From Butyrivibrio sp. INlla21 (GTDB lineage Bacteria; Bacillota; Clostridia; Lachnospirales; Lachnospiraceae), in assembly GCF_900116875.1 (NCBI RefSeq), contig NZ_FPCC01000012.1:1-64000 (forward strand): DNA of 64,000 nucleotides. Direction: 5' to 3'. How positions within the stretch are numbered: the stretch's first letter is position 1; every line of letters starts with the position of its first letter. The notes under the pieces are model-generated. The model saw nothing but the letters and a program-made list of their open reading frames with translations, ran no database searches and was not told where the DNA came from. Below are positions 7,746 to 17,252 of the stretch, piece after piece. The translations under genes and the position numbers were made by a program.

Positions 7746-9206
7746 TTACTCTACTTCAAGATCGGAAACAAGTTCATCCATCGTAACCTTTAGCTGATCC
7801 ATAGCTTCTTGAACGGAAGAATACTTATCTGTCGTTACAAGATCCTGGAGGGTCTTAGCCCACTCAGTTGTTGTCTCTGTGAAGTATGGCTGAGCTGTGA
7901 AGAAGATACTTGCATTCTTAGATATTGTGGAGAAGGCCTCGTAGTATCCTTCAGCACCTGCAACAGACTGCTTGTAAGCATCGCTGTTAAGTACAGAAGT
8001 ACGAGGGGTATCTGTGCAAGCCTTCTCAACGCCTGACCAAAGCATAAACTCAGGACTTGTGAAGTACTGCATGAAGTACCATGCAGCTTCCTTCTTGGTT
8101 GAATCAGCGTTCATAGCCATTGACCATACCCAAAGGTTAGACTTCATATCTGCCTCTGTCTTGCCTGCAGATTCGGGATAAGGAACCATACCAAATGCCA
8201 TGTTTCCGGCCTCGTTAGATGATCCGGGTGTATTCTGAGTGTAACCACCTCTGTCTGCATCCCACATCATAGCAGCTTTTCCTGCTCCAAGGTCAGCTCC
8301 GCACATTTCCCATCCGTATGTTGCCCACTGAGGTGCACTACCGTTCTTTACAAGGTCAACCCAGTACTCAGTCATTGCAACTGCTTCAGGAGAATTTACT
8401 TTACTTACAAGCTTGCCGTTCTCAATTTCAAAGTCCTTAGCACCCCATGTTGAATACATTGACATGTATGCGGGATGGATTGTTCCCCAGTCGGGAAGAC
8501 CACGAACTGCAAGTCCGTAAGAACCGCTGCCGTCGAACTCTTTAAGAGCCTTAGCGGCATCAAGAAGCTGCTCGGCTGTCTTGGGAGGCTCAATACCCTT
8601 CTCATTAAGAATTCTCTTATTATAAGTAAGGATATTTACTTCCCATCCCATAGGAAGAGCCCACTGGAAGCCGGAGCCTACAGCATGTCCGGGAACGAGA
8701 TCCCACTTAAGAGCATCGATAACCGCAGGAATGAAATCATCGTAATCCCAGTCAGGGCTGGTAAGTGTAGTGCCAATGTATTTCTCAAGAGGTTCAAGAT
8801 TTCCGGCTGTAGCATATTCCCATGACTGGTAAGCACCTGTCATGAAAACGTCGATAGATCCTGAATGGCTGCTAAGTTCAACATTAAGTTTCTCAAAGTA
8901 GTTTCCTTCGGGCATTGAAGAATAATTAACCTTGATACCTGTTTTCTCTGTAAACTCATCCAGTTTTTCTTCAACAGCATCTGCATAAGTATGTTCACTG
9001 AAAAGAACGGTGATCTCTTCTCCGTCAAACTTCTTCCAGTCGAACTCTTCCGCTGCTGCTTCGGGGGTAGCGGAATCCGTTGCAGGTGCCGCTTGCTGTC
9101 CGTCAGATTCGGGTGTTGGAGCTGTCTGAGGTGAGTCTACCCCACAGCCAGTGAGCGTTGCTGCTACCATAGTAGCTGCCAATACAAGTGACATTAACTT
9201 TCTCAT
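7746..9206 (-). CDS. Sugar/polyol ABC transporter substrate-binding lipoprotein
   Basis: 486 aa. N-terminal signal peptide with lipobox TLTGC (Cys 21), then a Pro/Ala/Glu/Asp-rich linker to about residue 52 and a large type 1 (MalE-like) binding domain. It resembles polyol- and sugar-type CUT1 binding proteins: a GAYQSWEYATAGNLEPLEKY segment near residue 123 and AAMMWDADRGGY near 308. It is anchored outside the membrane and delivers ligand to the two permeases encoded next. It is cotranscribed with the dehydrogenase upstream (72-nt gap). Ligand unknown; linked enzymes suggest a pentitol. Confidence 0.92.
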   Translation of the reverse strand: MRKLMSLVLAATMVAATLTGCGVDSPQTAPTPESDGQQAAPATDSATPEAAAEEFDWKKFDGEEITVLFSEHTYADAVEEKLDEFTEKTGIKVNYSSMPEGNYFEKLNVELSSHSGSIDVFMTGAYQSWEYATAGNLEPLEKYIGTTLTSPDWDYDDFIPAVIDALKWDLVPGHAVGSGFQWALPMGWEVNILTYNKRILNEKGIEPPKTAEQLLDAAKALKEFDGSGSYGLAVRGLPDWGTIHPAYMSMYSTWGAKDFEIENGKLVSKVNSPEAVAMTEYWVDLVKNGSAPQWATYGWEMCGADLGAGKAAMMWDADRGGYTQNTPGSSNEAGNMAFGMVPYPESAGKTEADMKSNLWVWSMAMNADSTKKEAAWYFMQYFTSPEFMLWSGVEKACTDTPRTSVLNSDAYKQSVAGAEGYYEAFSTISKNASIFFTAQPYFTETTTEWAKTLQDLVTTDKYSSVQEAMDQLKVTMDELVSDLEVE

Positions 9207-9277
9207 ACTGTCTCTCCTTATCTTTTTTCTTTTAGCATTTTGTCGTTTGTTCTTTATTTCATTGTCGCATGCTTATT

Positions 9278-10366
9278 TTAATCAAAGGTAAGTACAACCT
9301 TGAGATCCCCTTCGCGTCCCGAAGCAAGATCGAATCCCTTCTCCCATTCGTCAATGGGAAGGATTGTCGTGATTACTCCTTCTGTCTTTAAGTTGCCGTT
9401 CATCATGTTTTCAATTACAAAAGGATATGCGTAAGGGCTAAGGTGTGCTCCTCTGATATCAAGCTCTTTTCTGTCTCCGATGATAGACCAGTCAACTGTG
9501 GTCTCTTTGCCAAATACGGAGAACTCAACAAATGTTCCGAGTTTTCTTATTATAGTAAGACCCTGGATTACGCTGGCCGGATTTCCTGTTGCCTCTATAT
9601 AGATGTCACATCCGTAGCCGTCTGTAATAGCCTTGATCTCTTTATCTATATCACACTTACCGGGATTAAATACCAGGTCAGCGCCGAATTTCTTTGCCAT
9701 CTCCAAGCGGTTCTCCTGCATGTCGAGAACGATAAGCTTCTTGGGATTCTTCATCCTTGCGTATGTGATCATTCCAAGTCCGAGTGTTCCTGCGCCTGAA
9801 ATAACAACAACGTCTTCATTGGTAATCTCTGCTCTGTCTACCGCATGCTTGGAGCAACCATAAGGTTCAACAAGCGCTGCCTGCTCCAAAGGCATATCCT
9901 TCGGAAGCTTGGAAATAACAGATGTCTTTCCGTATCTTACATACTCTGCCATACCGCCGTTGGTATATGACATGAAACCGTACATGTCATGTGGCTGACA
10001 CATCCAATAATGTCCGTCTTTGCAGAACTTACATTTTCCGCAAGGAACGATCTGATCCGCTGTGATCTTTTCACCAAGTTCATATCCTTCAACATTCTCA
10101 CCCATCTGAACAATGGTTCCGTAGAACTCATGTCCGGGAATGAAAGGGGGTTTTACCCAAGAAGGTTGAACATCATCTCCCCAGAACATCGCTGCCCCAT
10201 GCTTACATTTTAAATCACCTGCACAGATACCGCACGCCTCAGTTTTTATTATGATATCGTCCGGTCCGCACTCGGGAGTCGGATAGGCAAGTTCTAATCT
10301 GTAGTCATCCTTGCTGTAAGCAACCAAAGCTTTCATAGTCTTTGGAATACTTCCTCTAACTGCCAT
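9278..10366 (-). CDS. Zinc-dependent polyol/alcohol dehydrogenase (MDR family)
   Basis: 362 aa, medium-chain dehydrogenase/reductase. Catalytic zinc ligands Cys45 (CGICAGD) and His79-Glu80 (GHE), four structural-zinc cysteines at 109, 112, 115 and 123, and a Rossmann GAGTLGLG at 191-198 with an acidic D near 216 that favours NAD+. It belongs with the sorbitol/threonine dehydrogenase group. As the first gene of the transport operon, and opposite an L-xylulokinase and L-xylulose-5-phosphate epimerase, a likely reaction is oxidation of L-arabinitol or xylitol to L-xylulose. That substrate is inference; the family and cofactors are well supported. Confidence 0.88.
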   Translation of the reverse strand: MAVRGSIPKTMKALVAYSKDDYRLELAYPTPECGPDDIIIKTEACGICAGDLKCKHGAAMFWGDDVQPSWVKPPFIPGHEFYGTIVQMGENVEGYELGEKITADQIVPCGKCKFCKDGHYWMCQPHDMYGFMSYTNGGMAEYVRYGKTSVISKLPKDMPLEQAALVEPYGCSKHAVDRAEITNEDVVVISGAGTLGLGMITYARMKNPKKLIVLDMQENRLEMAKKFGADLVFNPGKCDIDKEIKAITDGYGCDIYIEATGNPASVIQGLTIIRKLGTFVEFSVFGKETTVDWSIIGDRKELDIRGAHLSPYAYPFVIENMMNGNLKTEGVITTILPIDEWEKGFDLASGREGDLKVVLTFD

Positions 10367-10474
10367 TTTATAATTCCCTCCTATTCTGTTGTCTTATGTA
10401 GAAATCGCAGTTATGGAACGTGTGCACATTTTCCAGTTTTGTAAAACCGTTTTCTATAACGAATTTCTAAACCG

Positions 10475-10503
10475 AATATACAACTCGGATTTTCGTTTGT
10501 CAA
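10475..10503 (-). promoter_or_regulatory. Promoter of dehydrogenase-transporter operon
   Basis: On the minus strand TTGACA (10503-10498) and TATATT (10480-10475) are separated by 17 nt, a near-consensus sigma-A promoter. Just downstream, at about 10441-10456, lies GTAAAACCGTTTTCTA, a rough relative of the AAAACGTTTT boxes elsewhere in the window, which might be a repressor site. The rest of the 349-nt divergent gap is AT-rich and holds no gene. Confidence 0.7.
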
Positions 10504-10598
10504 CTTTAAACATCAAAAAAGTTTTCGCTTTTTGTGTTTTTAGCAAAAATATACAAAAACTGCAATTTCTTTTCATATCTTTTGCCTTTAATCTTGGA

Positions 10599-10658
10599 TT
10601 GCATTTTGAAATAAATCTGTGTTAAATTAAAGTCGTTATATAAATGCATTTTATATAA
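10599..10658 (+). promoter_or_regulatory. Promoter and palindromic operator of ulaE-xylulokinase operon
   Basis: TTGCAT (10599-10604) and TTAAAT (10622-10627) are 17 nt apart. Immediately downstream is a perfect inverted repeat TTATATAAA-TGCAT-TTTATATAA (10636-10658), placed where a bound repressor would block transcription. The ROK regulator encoded at the end of the operon is the obvious candidate, by inference. Confidence 0.5.
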
Positions 10659-10715
10659 TGAGTTAAAAATCAAATTATTATATTCAAGCTGATCAGGTAA
10701 GGAGGAAAGACTACC

Positions 10716-11603
10716 ATGTTGGGCAATCACTTACTCGGTTTGTATGAAAAGGCACTTCCGCCCGAAATGGATTGGGAACAGCGCCTGCAGACCGCAAAGG
10801 ACCTCGGATATGACTATGTTGAAATATCCATTGACGAAAAAGATGAAAGAATAAACAGACTGGATTGGACCGAAAAAGAAAAAGAAAAGCTTCACGCCGC
10901 GATCCAAAAGACCGGCGTTCCCATACCTTCCATGTGTCTTAGCTGTCATCGCCGTTTCCCGTACGGAAGCGCCGATCACATTATAAGAGAAAAAGCACAT
11001 GAACTTATGGATAAAGCAATTCTCTTTTGCAGAGAATTCGGAATCCGAGTGATCCAGCTAGCGGGCTACGATGTTTACTATGAACAATCGACTCCCGAAA
11101 GCTTACAGCTCTTTTTGGAAGGCTTGCAATCCGCAGCAAGGACTGCTGAGAAATATCAGGTAATGCTTGCGATGGAGATCATGGACACGGAGCTTATGAG
11201 CAGCATCACACGTTACAAAAGATATAAAGATGAGATCCCATCCCCCTGGTTTACGGTATATCCGGACCTCGGAAATCTCACGGCTTGGGGAAACGATGTA
11301 AAACATGAACTCGAGCTCGGAATCCATGAAATTGTCGGAGTTCATTTAAAAGATACTTTGGCTGTAACTCCGACCTTTGAAGGAAAATTCAAGTGCGTGA
11401 CCTTCGGAGAAGGCTGCGTGGATTTTGCAAAAGAACTTAATATCTTGGAAAACTTGGGCTATTCCGGACCGTACATGATGGAAATGTGGTACCGGGAAGG
11501 CATGGATTATAAAGAATACATCACAAACGCCAAGAAATATATAGAAGAACAATACCGGAAAGGAGTAACCGAAAACAATGAGATATTATCTGGGGTTAGA
11601 TAA
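10716..11603 (+). CDS. ulaE: L-xylulose-5-phosphate 3-epimerase (UlaE/SgbU family)
   Basis: 295 aa TIM-barrel enzyme. It converts L-xylulose-5-phosphate (or L-ribulose-5-P in the reverse direction). The N-terminus GLYEKALPPEMDWEQRL and the run IPSMCLSCHRRFPYGS (about residues 67-82) are nearly diagnostic of UlaE and SgbU. Metal ligands expected for the family are present as E in MAMEIMD/MEIMD, the VGVHLKD histidine and the final EMW glutamate. RBS AAGGAGGAAAG precedes the ATG. The 3' end overlaps the kinase gene by 26 nt. No 4-epimerase (AraD/UlaF) is in this window, so completion to D-xylulose-5-P must use a gene elsewhere. Confidence 0.92.
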   Translation: MLGNHLLGLYEKALPPEMDWEQRLQTAKDLGYDYVEISIDEKDERINRLDWTEKEKEKLHAAIQKTGVPIPSMCLSCHRRFPYGSADHIIREKAHELMDKAILFCREFGIRVIQLAGYDVYYEQSTPESLQLFLEGLQSAARTAEKYQVMLAMEIMDTELMSSITRYKRYKDEIPSPWFTVYPDLGNLTAWGNDVKHELELGIHEIVGVHLKDTLAVTPTFEGKFKCVTFGEGCVDFAKELNILENLGYSGPYMMEMWYREGMDYKEYITNAKKYIEEQYRKGVTENNEILSGVR

Positions 11604-13107
11604 CGGAGGAACAAATACAAAGGCAGCTCTTTTTACAAAAGAGGGAAAACAGGTTGCGGTAGAATCAATCGCAACCGCGGCAATTACGCCGGCTCCCGAT
11701 TTTGTAGAACGCGATATGGATCAGATGTGGGACGATAACTGCACCGTTATCCGCGAGCTTATAAGAAAGAATAATATAGATCCCGCAGACATTGCAGGAA
11801 TCGGACTTTGCGGTCACGGAAAAGGTCTTTATCTCTGGGGAAAAGACGGACATCCCGTAAGAAGAGGTATCATCTCATCCGACAACCGCGCATGGAAATA
11901 CTATTCCGATTGGAAAAAAGACGGAACGGAAGAAAAAGCTTTTGAGCTCTCCTGCCAGCACATCATGGCATGTCAGCCGGTATGTCTTCTTGCATGGATC
12001 CGTGACAACGAACCTGAAAACATGGACAACATCGAGTGGATATTTGAATGTAAGGACTACGTTCGTTTCAGATTAACAAGTGAAGCAAGAGCCGAGATCA
12101 CGGATTACTCAGGCACAGGACTTATGAATCTTCACACCGCTTCTTTTGACAAAGAATTATTGAAACTATTCGGCATCGAAAAGCTCTGGGACGCACTTCC
12201 TCCCATCTGCCTCTCAACAGATATCGCGGGACACATCACCAAAGAAGCCGCTGAAGCGACAGGATTAAAAGAAGGCGCGCCCGTCATCGGAGGAATGTTC
12301 GATATAAACGCCTGTGCACTCGCAGTCAACGTAACAGACGACAAAAATATCTGCATGATCGCAGGCACTTGGAGCATAAATGAATATCCTCGTAAGACAG
12401 CCGTTCTCGACGGCAGCGTACAGATGAATTCAATCTTCTGTCTTCCCAGCTATTATCTTATCGAGGAATCAAGCCCCACTTCCGCAGGAAACAACGAGTG
12501 GTTCATCCGTCAGCTTCTTCCCGAGCTAAAAGAGGAAGCAAAGAAAAACGGACGCAGCATCTATGAGATCATGAATGAATGGTGCGAAGAATTTGAACCT
12601 AAAGACTTTGTTCCGGTGTTCCTGCCTTTCCTTACCGCAAGCAATGTTAACCCTCTTGCGCGCGCAGCGTTTGTAGGACTCGACGCATCTCACACAAGAC
12701 ACCATATGCTGCGCGCCGTATATGAAGGTATTGTTTATTCACATAGATGGCACCTTGACAGACTCATGAACACCAGAGATTCCAAGGAAGCAGTGATCCG
12801 TCTCGCGGGCGGCGTTGCCAAGTCCAAAGCTTGGACACAGATGTTTGCGGATGTTATGAATCTTCCCGTAGAGACAGTCGATGTTGACGAGACCGGAGCT
12901 CTTGGCTGTGCTATTGCTGTTGCCACCGCGGTTGGCGACTACATGAGTGTCACGGACGCAGCAGATCACATGTGCCGCATGAGTGAGCCGGTTCTTCCGA
13001 GAGCATGGGCTCATGACGACTATGAAAAGAAATATCTTTTATACAAAAAAGTCATCGAGGCGCTGGACTGCACATGGAGCGACATGCAAGAGATAATTGG
13101 GGGATAA
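11578..13107 (+). CDS. FGGY-family carbohydrate kinase, probable L-xylulokinase
   Basis: 509 aa. It phosphorylates a ketopentose with ATP. Seen: N-terminal phosphate-binding LGLDNGGTNTK (residues 5-15), a GLCGHGKGLYLWGKDG segment in the sugar-binding region, and the C-terminal FGGY ATP motif RLAGGVAKSKAWTQMFAD (about 400-417). Overall it resembles E. coli LyxK, and its operon partner UlaE uses exactly the product of that enzyme, which supports L-xylulose as substrate. The start at 11578 lies inside ulaE, with RBS AAAGGAGT 10 nt upstream, implying translational coupling. Other FGGY substrates such as L-ribulose cannot be excluded. Confidence 0.87.
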   Translation: MRYYLGLDNGGTNTKAALFTKEGKQVAVESIATAAITPAPDFVERDMDQMWDDNCTVIRELIRKNNIDPADIAGIGLCGHGKGLYLWGKDGHPVRRGIISSDNRAWKYYSDWKKDGTEEKAFELSCQHIMACQPVCLLAWIRDNEPENMDNIEWIFECKDYVRFRLTSEARAEITDYSGTGLMNLHTASFDKELLKLFGIEKLWDALPPICLSTDIAGHITKEAAEATGLKEGAPVIGGMFDINACALAVNVTDDKNICMIAGTWSINEYPRKTAVLDGSVQMNSIFCLPSYYLIEESSPTSAGNNEWFIRQLLPELKEEAKKNGRSIYEIMNEWCEEFEPKDFVPVFLPFLTASNVNPLARAAFVGLDASHTRHHMLRAVYEGIVYSHRWHLDRLMNTRDSKEAVIRLAGGVAKSKAWTQMFADVMNLPVETVDVDETGALGCAIAVATAVGDYMSVTDAADHMCRMSEPVLPRAWAHDDYEKKYLLYKKVIEALDCTWSDMQEIIGG

Positions 13108-13216
13108 TTGTAAGTCACTTTATAAAACAAGATGCAAAAAGTTTTCAAATAAGGTATCATATAAATGTAGTGCCCGAATAGGGCTTCACACACAACCAGA
13201 TTGGACGATTATAAAA

Positions 13217-14329
13217 ATGGAAAGTTTTGATTTTAACTTAAGGAAATTCAACACATCTAATATCTATTCCTATTTTTTAGACCATCCGGAAGCAACCAAG
13301 CAAGATCTGGCTTCTGCGCTGAATTTAACCCTCCCGACAGTAAACAAGAACATTGATTATCTGTCGGAACTCGGACTGATATCGGTCAGTGGATCAAGAG
13401 GTCAGACCGGTGGAAGAAGAGCTACAACATATTCACTCTGTGCCGACGCCAAAGTCGCACTGGGACTTGATATAACCAAACACCACGTCTCTTGCGTTGT
13501 AGTCGACCTTAACGGCAACATAATCTCTTTTAGCCGTAACTATCTGATTTTTGAATACAAGGATTCATACTTCAAGGAAGTAGCCAATCTCCTTAAGAAA
13601 TTCATCAAGGATAGCAAGATCGACAACAAAAAGATTTTGGGAGTCGGAATCGGTATCCCCGCTCTTGTTCAATCAGATAACAAGACAGTATTTTACAGCG
13701 GTATCATGGATATCAGAGAAGACATCTACGATATGTTCCGCAAATACATAGACATGGACATAGTTATGTTCAATGACGCGAAAGCCTCTTGCTTTGCGGA
13801 AAAATGGATCAACAAAGACATGGTGAATGCATTTTATATAATGCTAAGTAACAACGTCGGCGGTGCCATGATAATCAACGGTCAGGTCTACTCGGGAGAC
13901 AACTTCCGTTCAGCAGAGGTCGGCCATATAACCCTCGTTCCTCACGGAAGAAAGTGTTACTGCGGACAGAACGGATGCGTAGATCCTTATCTTGCGGCAA
14001 CCAATCTTTCACAGGACGATCTCGAGGGATACTTCAAGGACCTTGAGACCACCACAGATGAAAAGATATTGGATGAGTGGCAACAGTACTTGGATTACAC
14101 AGCACAGACCGTAGTCAATGTCCGCGCGATATTGGACTGTGACATTATCCTCGGCGGTTACGTCGGAGCTTATCTTGAGCCCTATCTTGACGAGATAAAG
14201 AAAAGAGCTCTCAAGATCAGCACCTTTGATACAAACGCCGATTTCATCAAGCTCTGCTCCTACAAACGCGAGAACATCGCAGCAGGCGCAGCCCTGTACT
14301 TTATCTCACAGTTTATAAAGACAATTTAA
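13217..14329 (+). CDS. ROK-family transcriptional regulator
   Basis: About 370 aa from the ATG at 13217; the reading frame is open further upstream, but that extension does not look like protein of this family. A winged helix-turn-helix at residues 10-55 (HPEATKQDLASALNLTLPTV) is followed by a sugar-kinase-like domain with FNDAKA and the ROK zinc cluster CYCGQNGCVDPY (about residues 253-264). NagC/XylR-type regulators repress sugar operons until their ligand binds. It is the third gene of the epimerase-kinase operon and probably controls both divergent transcripts. The RBS is weak (GGACGA), so the start has some uncertainty. Confidence 0.88.
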   Translation: MESFDFNLRKFNTSNIYSYFLDHPEATKQDLASALNLTLPTVNKNIDYLSELGLISVSGSRGQTGGRRATTYSLCADAKVALGLDITKHHVSCVVVDLNGNIISFSRNYLIFEYKDSYFKEVANLLKKFIKDSKIDNKKILGVGIGIPALVQSDNKTVFYSGIMDIREDIYDMFRKYIDMDIVMFNDAKASCFAEKWINKDMVNAFYIMLSNNVGGAMIINGQVYSGDNFRSAEVGHITLVPHGRKCYCGQNGCVDPYLAATNLSQDDLEGYFKDLETTTDEKILDEWQQYLDYTAQTVVNVRAILDCDIILGGYVGAYLEPYLDEIKKRALKISTFDTNADFIKLCSYKRENIAAGAALYFISQFIKTI

Positions 14330-14350
14330 ACTACCATGATCACAATAAAA

Positions 14351-14384
14351 AGCCCGGGCACTTATAAAAAGTGCTCGGGCTTTT
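14351..14384. terminator. Bidirectional terminator
   Basis: AGCCCGGGCACTT and AAGTGCTCGGGCT form a 13-bp stem with one wobble, preceded by AAAA and followed by TTTT. It serves the rightward ROK operon and the convergent lipoprotein gene. Confidence 0.85.
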
Positions 14385-14392
14385 CCGCTACA

Positions 14393-15382
14393 TTAATGCT
14401 TTTTTTGGTATTCACCAAAAGGAATCCATTCTATCTTAACTTGTCTGCTTTCCCATTCTTGAGATAATGCATTGAACTCATCTTCGGATATCTGATATTC
14501 AGGTAAAAAAGCCAATTCATCTATATCTGTGATTGGTTCGGTTATATGTACCAAATTACCCCAGCAACCCAAAAACTCATCTTCTACAAATTTGCTTTGA
14601 TTAGCTCCCAACTCACCATCATATGTGCTCGGTGCAGAAACATTATCTATATGTATTCTCCAAACTCCGCTATAGACAGCTCCGCTGCTACCATAATAAT
14701 AAATGTATCCATCATTTCCAAGCCAGTAATTACTCCTGCTTCCGCCCTCACAGATTTTTTTCGGCTTACCGTCTACCAAAGCGTAGGCACGTTCAAAGAC
14801 TAGCTGCGGTTCATTATCCTGATATTTATCATGAAGCACACCGAATATCAGCTCATAAACACCGTCACTGTTCAGGTCCACATATGTATATCCCACGTTT
14901 AGAAGATCAAAACCATAGTCCATTTCAAAGCTTGATCCGGTTTCTATCATCCGACTCTCATTAGTATCCTGATATAAAAGATTGCTTGTAGCCACAGTTT
15001 GATCCGAATAAACACTCTGATCAAGCCAAGCAGCTTCTTCCTCTTGAGTTTTTACAACATCCGCAAATGCATCCGCGTAAAGTTCATCATACTTTTCAAT
15101 AATGCTCTTATCCGTAAGCTTGTAGACATATTCTCCGTCCACGTTTTCCAGATATGTACGATCGTATTGAATATCTTTAGCTTCCGCTTTTTCTTCAGTC
15201 GACGCATTGGAAGCACTGTCTTCAACAAAAATACTGCTTGCTGCACCGGATGCATTCTCCGCAGTATTCTCTGCTACAGAATTGTCAACCGCGGCAGTAT
15301 TGTTTATCTCAGTCTCACCGTTACATGCCGTAAGCATAAACGTAAGCCCAAATAAAAGGCCAAAAATATTTCGTTTTTTCAT
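14393..15382 (-). CDS. Uncharacterised lipoprotein
   Basis: 329 aa. Signal peptide with lipobox MLTAC (Cys 20), then an Asn/Ala/Ser-rich linker to about residue 70. The C-terminal part contains TYVDLNSDGVYELIFGVLHD (about residues 177-196), a D-x-N-x-D-G calcium-loop-like sequence seen in many Gram-positive secreted proteins. No enzyme motif is recognised. It is convergent with the ROK gene and follows the ABC ATPase gene with only 3 nt between them, so it may be read from the iron-transport operon. Function unknown. Confidence 0.75.
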   Translation of the reverse strand: MKKRNIFGLLFGLTFMLTACNGETEINNTAAVDNSVAENTAENASGAASSIFVEDSASNASTEEKAEAKDIQYDRTYLENVDGEYVYKLTDKSIIEKYDELYADAFADVVKTQEEEAAWLDQSVYSDQTVATSNLLYQDTNESRMIETGSSFEMDYGFDLLNVGYTYVDLNSDGVYELIFGVLHDKYQDNEPQLVFERAYALVDGKPKKICEGGSRSNYWLGNDGYIYYYGSSGAVYSGVWRIHIDNVSAPSTYDGELGANQSKFVEDEFLGCWGNLVHITEPITDIDELAFLPEYQISEDEFNALSQEWESRQVKIEWIPFGEYQKKH

Positions 15383-15385
15383 ATT

Positions 15386-16201
15386 CTATTCCTCTTTCCT
15401 CCATAGTTTTGCTCTTTCACTCATATAATACTCTACGTCGAGTCCATATAAGGTCTTTAGATTTTCTCCCGAAAGGGCCTCTTTTTTATCCCCAAAACAC
15501 AATATTTCCCCGTCTTTGATCAAAAGAAATTTCTCCGCAACCATAAGTGCCATATTGATATCATGATATACTCCGATCAAGGTGTTGCGAACACGTCTTC
15601 CGTCAGACATCACGGTCTCTTTTTCTTTCCAAACGTTTAGAAAATCGAGTAGCTCCGCCTGGTATTTAAGATCAAGGTGATTGGTGGGCTCATCGAGAAG
15701 AAGTATCGGTGTCTCCTGCGCAAGTGTTCTTGCAAGGAAAACTCTCTGAAGCTGTCCTCCCGAAAGTTCACCTATCTGCTTGTCCGCTAACTTCTCAAGC
15801 CCTGTGCTTGCAAGACATTCATCGACAACTTCGATATCTCTTTTATCATACGTTCCGAAGATATTTTTGCAGTACAGATACCTTCCCTGCATCACAGTCT
15901 CTTTTACGGTATATGAAAAATACACGCCCGAAAGCTGCGTCATTGACGAAACGTAAGACGCCAGCTCTTTTCTCTTCATATCGCGGATCTCGCGCCCTTC
16001 TATGCAAGCGCTGCCTTCGTATGGAATAATTCCGCCGAGCGCTCTAAGAAGCGTCGTCTTACCGCAGCCGTTGGGGCCGAGAATTGCTATACTTTCGCCC
16101 TCGTTTATATCAAAGCCGATCTTTTTGATTATGGAATTGTCCGAAGGTCTCCTGCCGTATCCGCAGGAAAGCTCACTGCATTCAAATATCTTCTGTTCCA
16201 T
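15386..16201 (-). CDS. Iron-siderophore-type ABC transporter ATP-binding protein (FecE family)
   Basis: 271 aa. Walker A GPNGCGKTTLL (about residue 39), signature LSGGQLQRV (about 144), Walker B PILLLDEPTNHLD, and H-loop GVYHDINMAL. It powers the FecCD-type permease encoded 2 nt upstream. An unusual short insertion, WKEKETVMSDGRRVRNTLIG, sits between Walker B and the H-loop. Substrate is a ferric siderophore, haem or cobalamin-type ligand; the sequence does not decide, and no B12 riboswitch was seen upstream. Confidence 0.92.
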   Translation of the reverse strand: MEQKIFECSELSCGYGRRPSDNSIIKKIGFDINEGESIAILGPNGCGKTTLLRALGGIIPYEGSACIEGREIRDMKRKELASYVSSMTQLSGVYFSYTVKETVMQGRYLYCKNIFGTYDKRDIEVVDECLASTGLEKLADKQIGELSGGQLQRVFLARTLAQETPILLLDEPTNHLDLKYQAELLDFLNVWKEKETVMSDGRRVRNTLIGVYHDINMALMVAEKFLLIKDGEILCFGDKKEALSGENLKTLYGLDVEYYMSERAKLWRKEE

Positions 16202-16203
16202 AA

Positions 16204-17217
16204 TTACTGTTTCCTATCGTGAAAATAAACCCAAACAAAGAAGGGTGCTCCGACAAGTGCCGTAACCGCGCCGACAGGGATTTCCCTGGGCGCCAAGAGA
16301 GTTCGTGCGACCATATCCGAAAGTGCCATAAATGCACCTCCGAGAAGCAGCGACATCGGTATGACAAGTGCATGCTTTGCCCCGAAAATCCTTCTTACTA
16401 TATGCGGAACCGTGAGGTCCACAAAACCGATGATTCCCGAAAAGCACACGGCCGCTCCGGTCAAAAAAGATGATAAAAGAAGCAATGCGATCTTGGACTT
16501 ACCGACATCAACGCCCATGCTCATCGCCTGTTCCTGTCCAAAGCTCATGATATCGAGTTCTCTGTGATACAAAGCCGTTCCGATCATTCCAAGCACGAGG
16601 CAGATTAAAAGGATCAGCACATGAATCCATCTGCGTCCCGAGAAGGTTCCGAGCTGCCACAGAACAAGCCTTTGCATATGTTCGCCGTTAAGCGTACTTA
16701 CAAGAGTGAGGATCGCATTTACAAAAAGAGAAAATACCATTCCGAACAGGATTATCGTATGGTTGTGCATGTTCCTGTCTATCTTAAGCGAGAACGCAAG
16801 TACAAGAAGCACAGTCAAAAGACCTGACGCAAAGCCGCACACGGGAAGAAGGAACATTCCGAATATCGTTCCGGTTATTCCCGTTATGATAACAAAAGCC
16901 GCGCCAAGAGAGGCTCCTGCGGACACACCCATCGTATAAGACGACGCAAGCGGATTCTGCAAAAGAGCCTGCATGATCGCACCGCTCACAGAGAGAGCCG
17001 CGCCGACAAGAAATGCCGTAAGCGCTCTCGGCATACGAATATCCCAAAAGATTGAGACATTTGTCGGAGTCACGCTCTCGGGAAGCGAAACGGAAAATAT
17101 TTTATTCATTACGATTTGCAGTCCTTCCAACGGAGATACGAATACGCTTCCTATTCCTATGCAAAGAAAGAGTATCGCAAACGAAAGAACAACGACCGCA
17201 GCAATCTTTTTTCTCAT
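16204..17217 (-). CDS. FecCD-family ABC transporter permease
   Basis: 337 aa with about nine to ten membrane helices. Family segments include RMPRALTAFLVGAALSVSGA (about residues 58-77), the GVSAGASLGAAF loop, and the C-terminal GFVDLTVPHIVRRIFGAKHA coupling region. It imports iron chelates or corrinoids with the neighbouring ATPase and binding protein. It lies 35 nt after the binding-protein gene. Confidence 0.93.
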   Translation of the reverse strand: MRKKIAAVVVLSFAILFLCIGIGSVFVSPLEGLQIVMNKIFSVSLPESVTPTNVSIFWDIRMPRALTAFLVGAALSVSGAIMQALLQNPLASSYTMGVSAGASLGAAFVIITGITGTIFGMFLLPVCGFASGLLTVLLVLAFSLKIDRNMHNHTIILFGMVFSLFVNAILTLVSTLNGEHMQRLVLWQLGTFSGRRWIHVLILLICLVLGMIGTALYHRELDIMSFGQEQAMSMGVDVGKSKIALLLLSSFLTGAAVCFSGIIGFVDLTVPHIVRRIFGAKHALVIPMSLLLGGAFMALSDMVARTLLAPREIPVGAVTALVGAPFFVWVYFHDRKQ

Positions 17218-17252
17218 AAATCACCCGTTCATTAATAAGTGCAATCGGCTGA

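Noticed and set aside
13097..13216. N-terminal extension of the ROK regulator
   Set aside because: The 40 extra residues overlap the kinase stop and do not match ROK proteins; ATG at 13217 gives the normal domain start.
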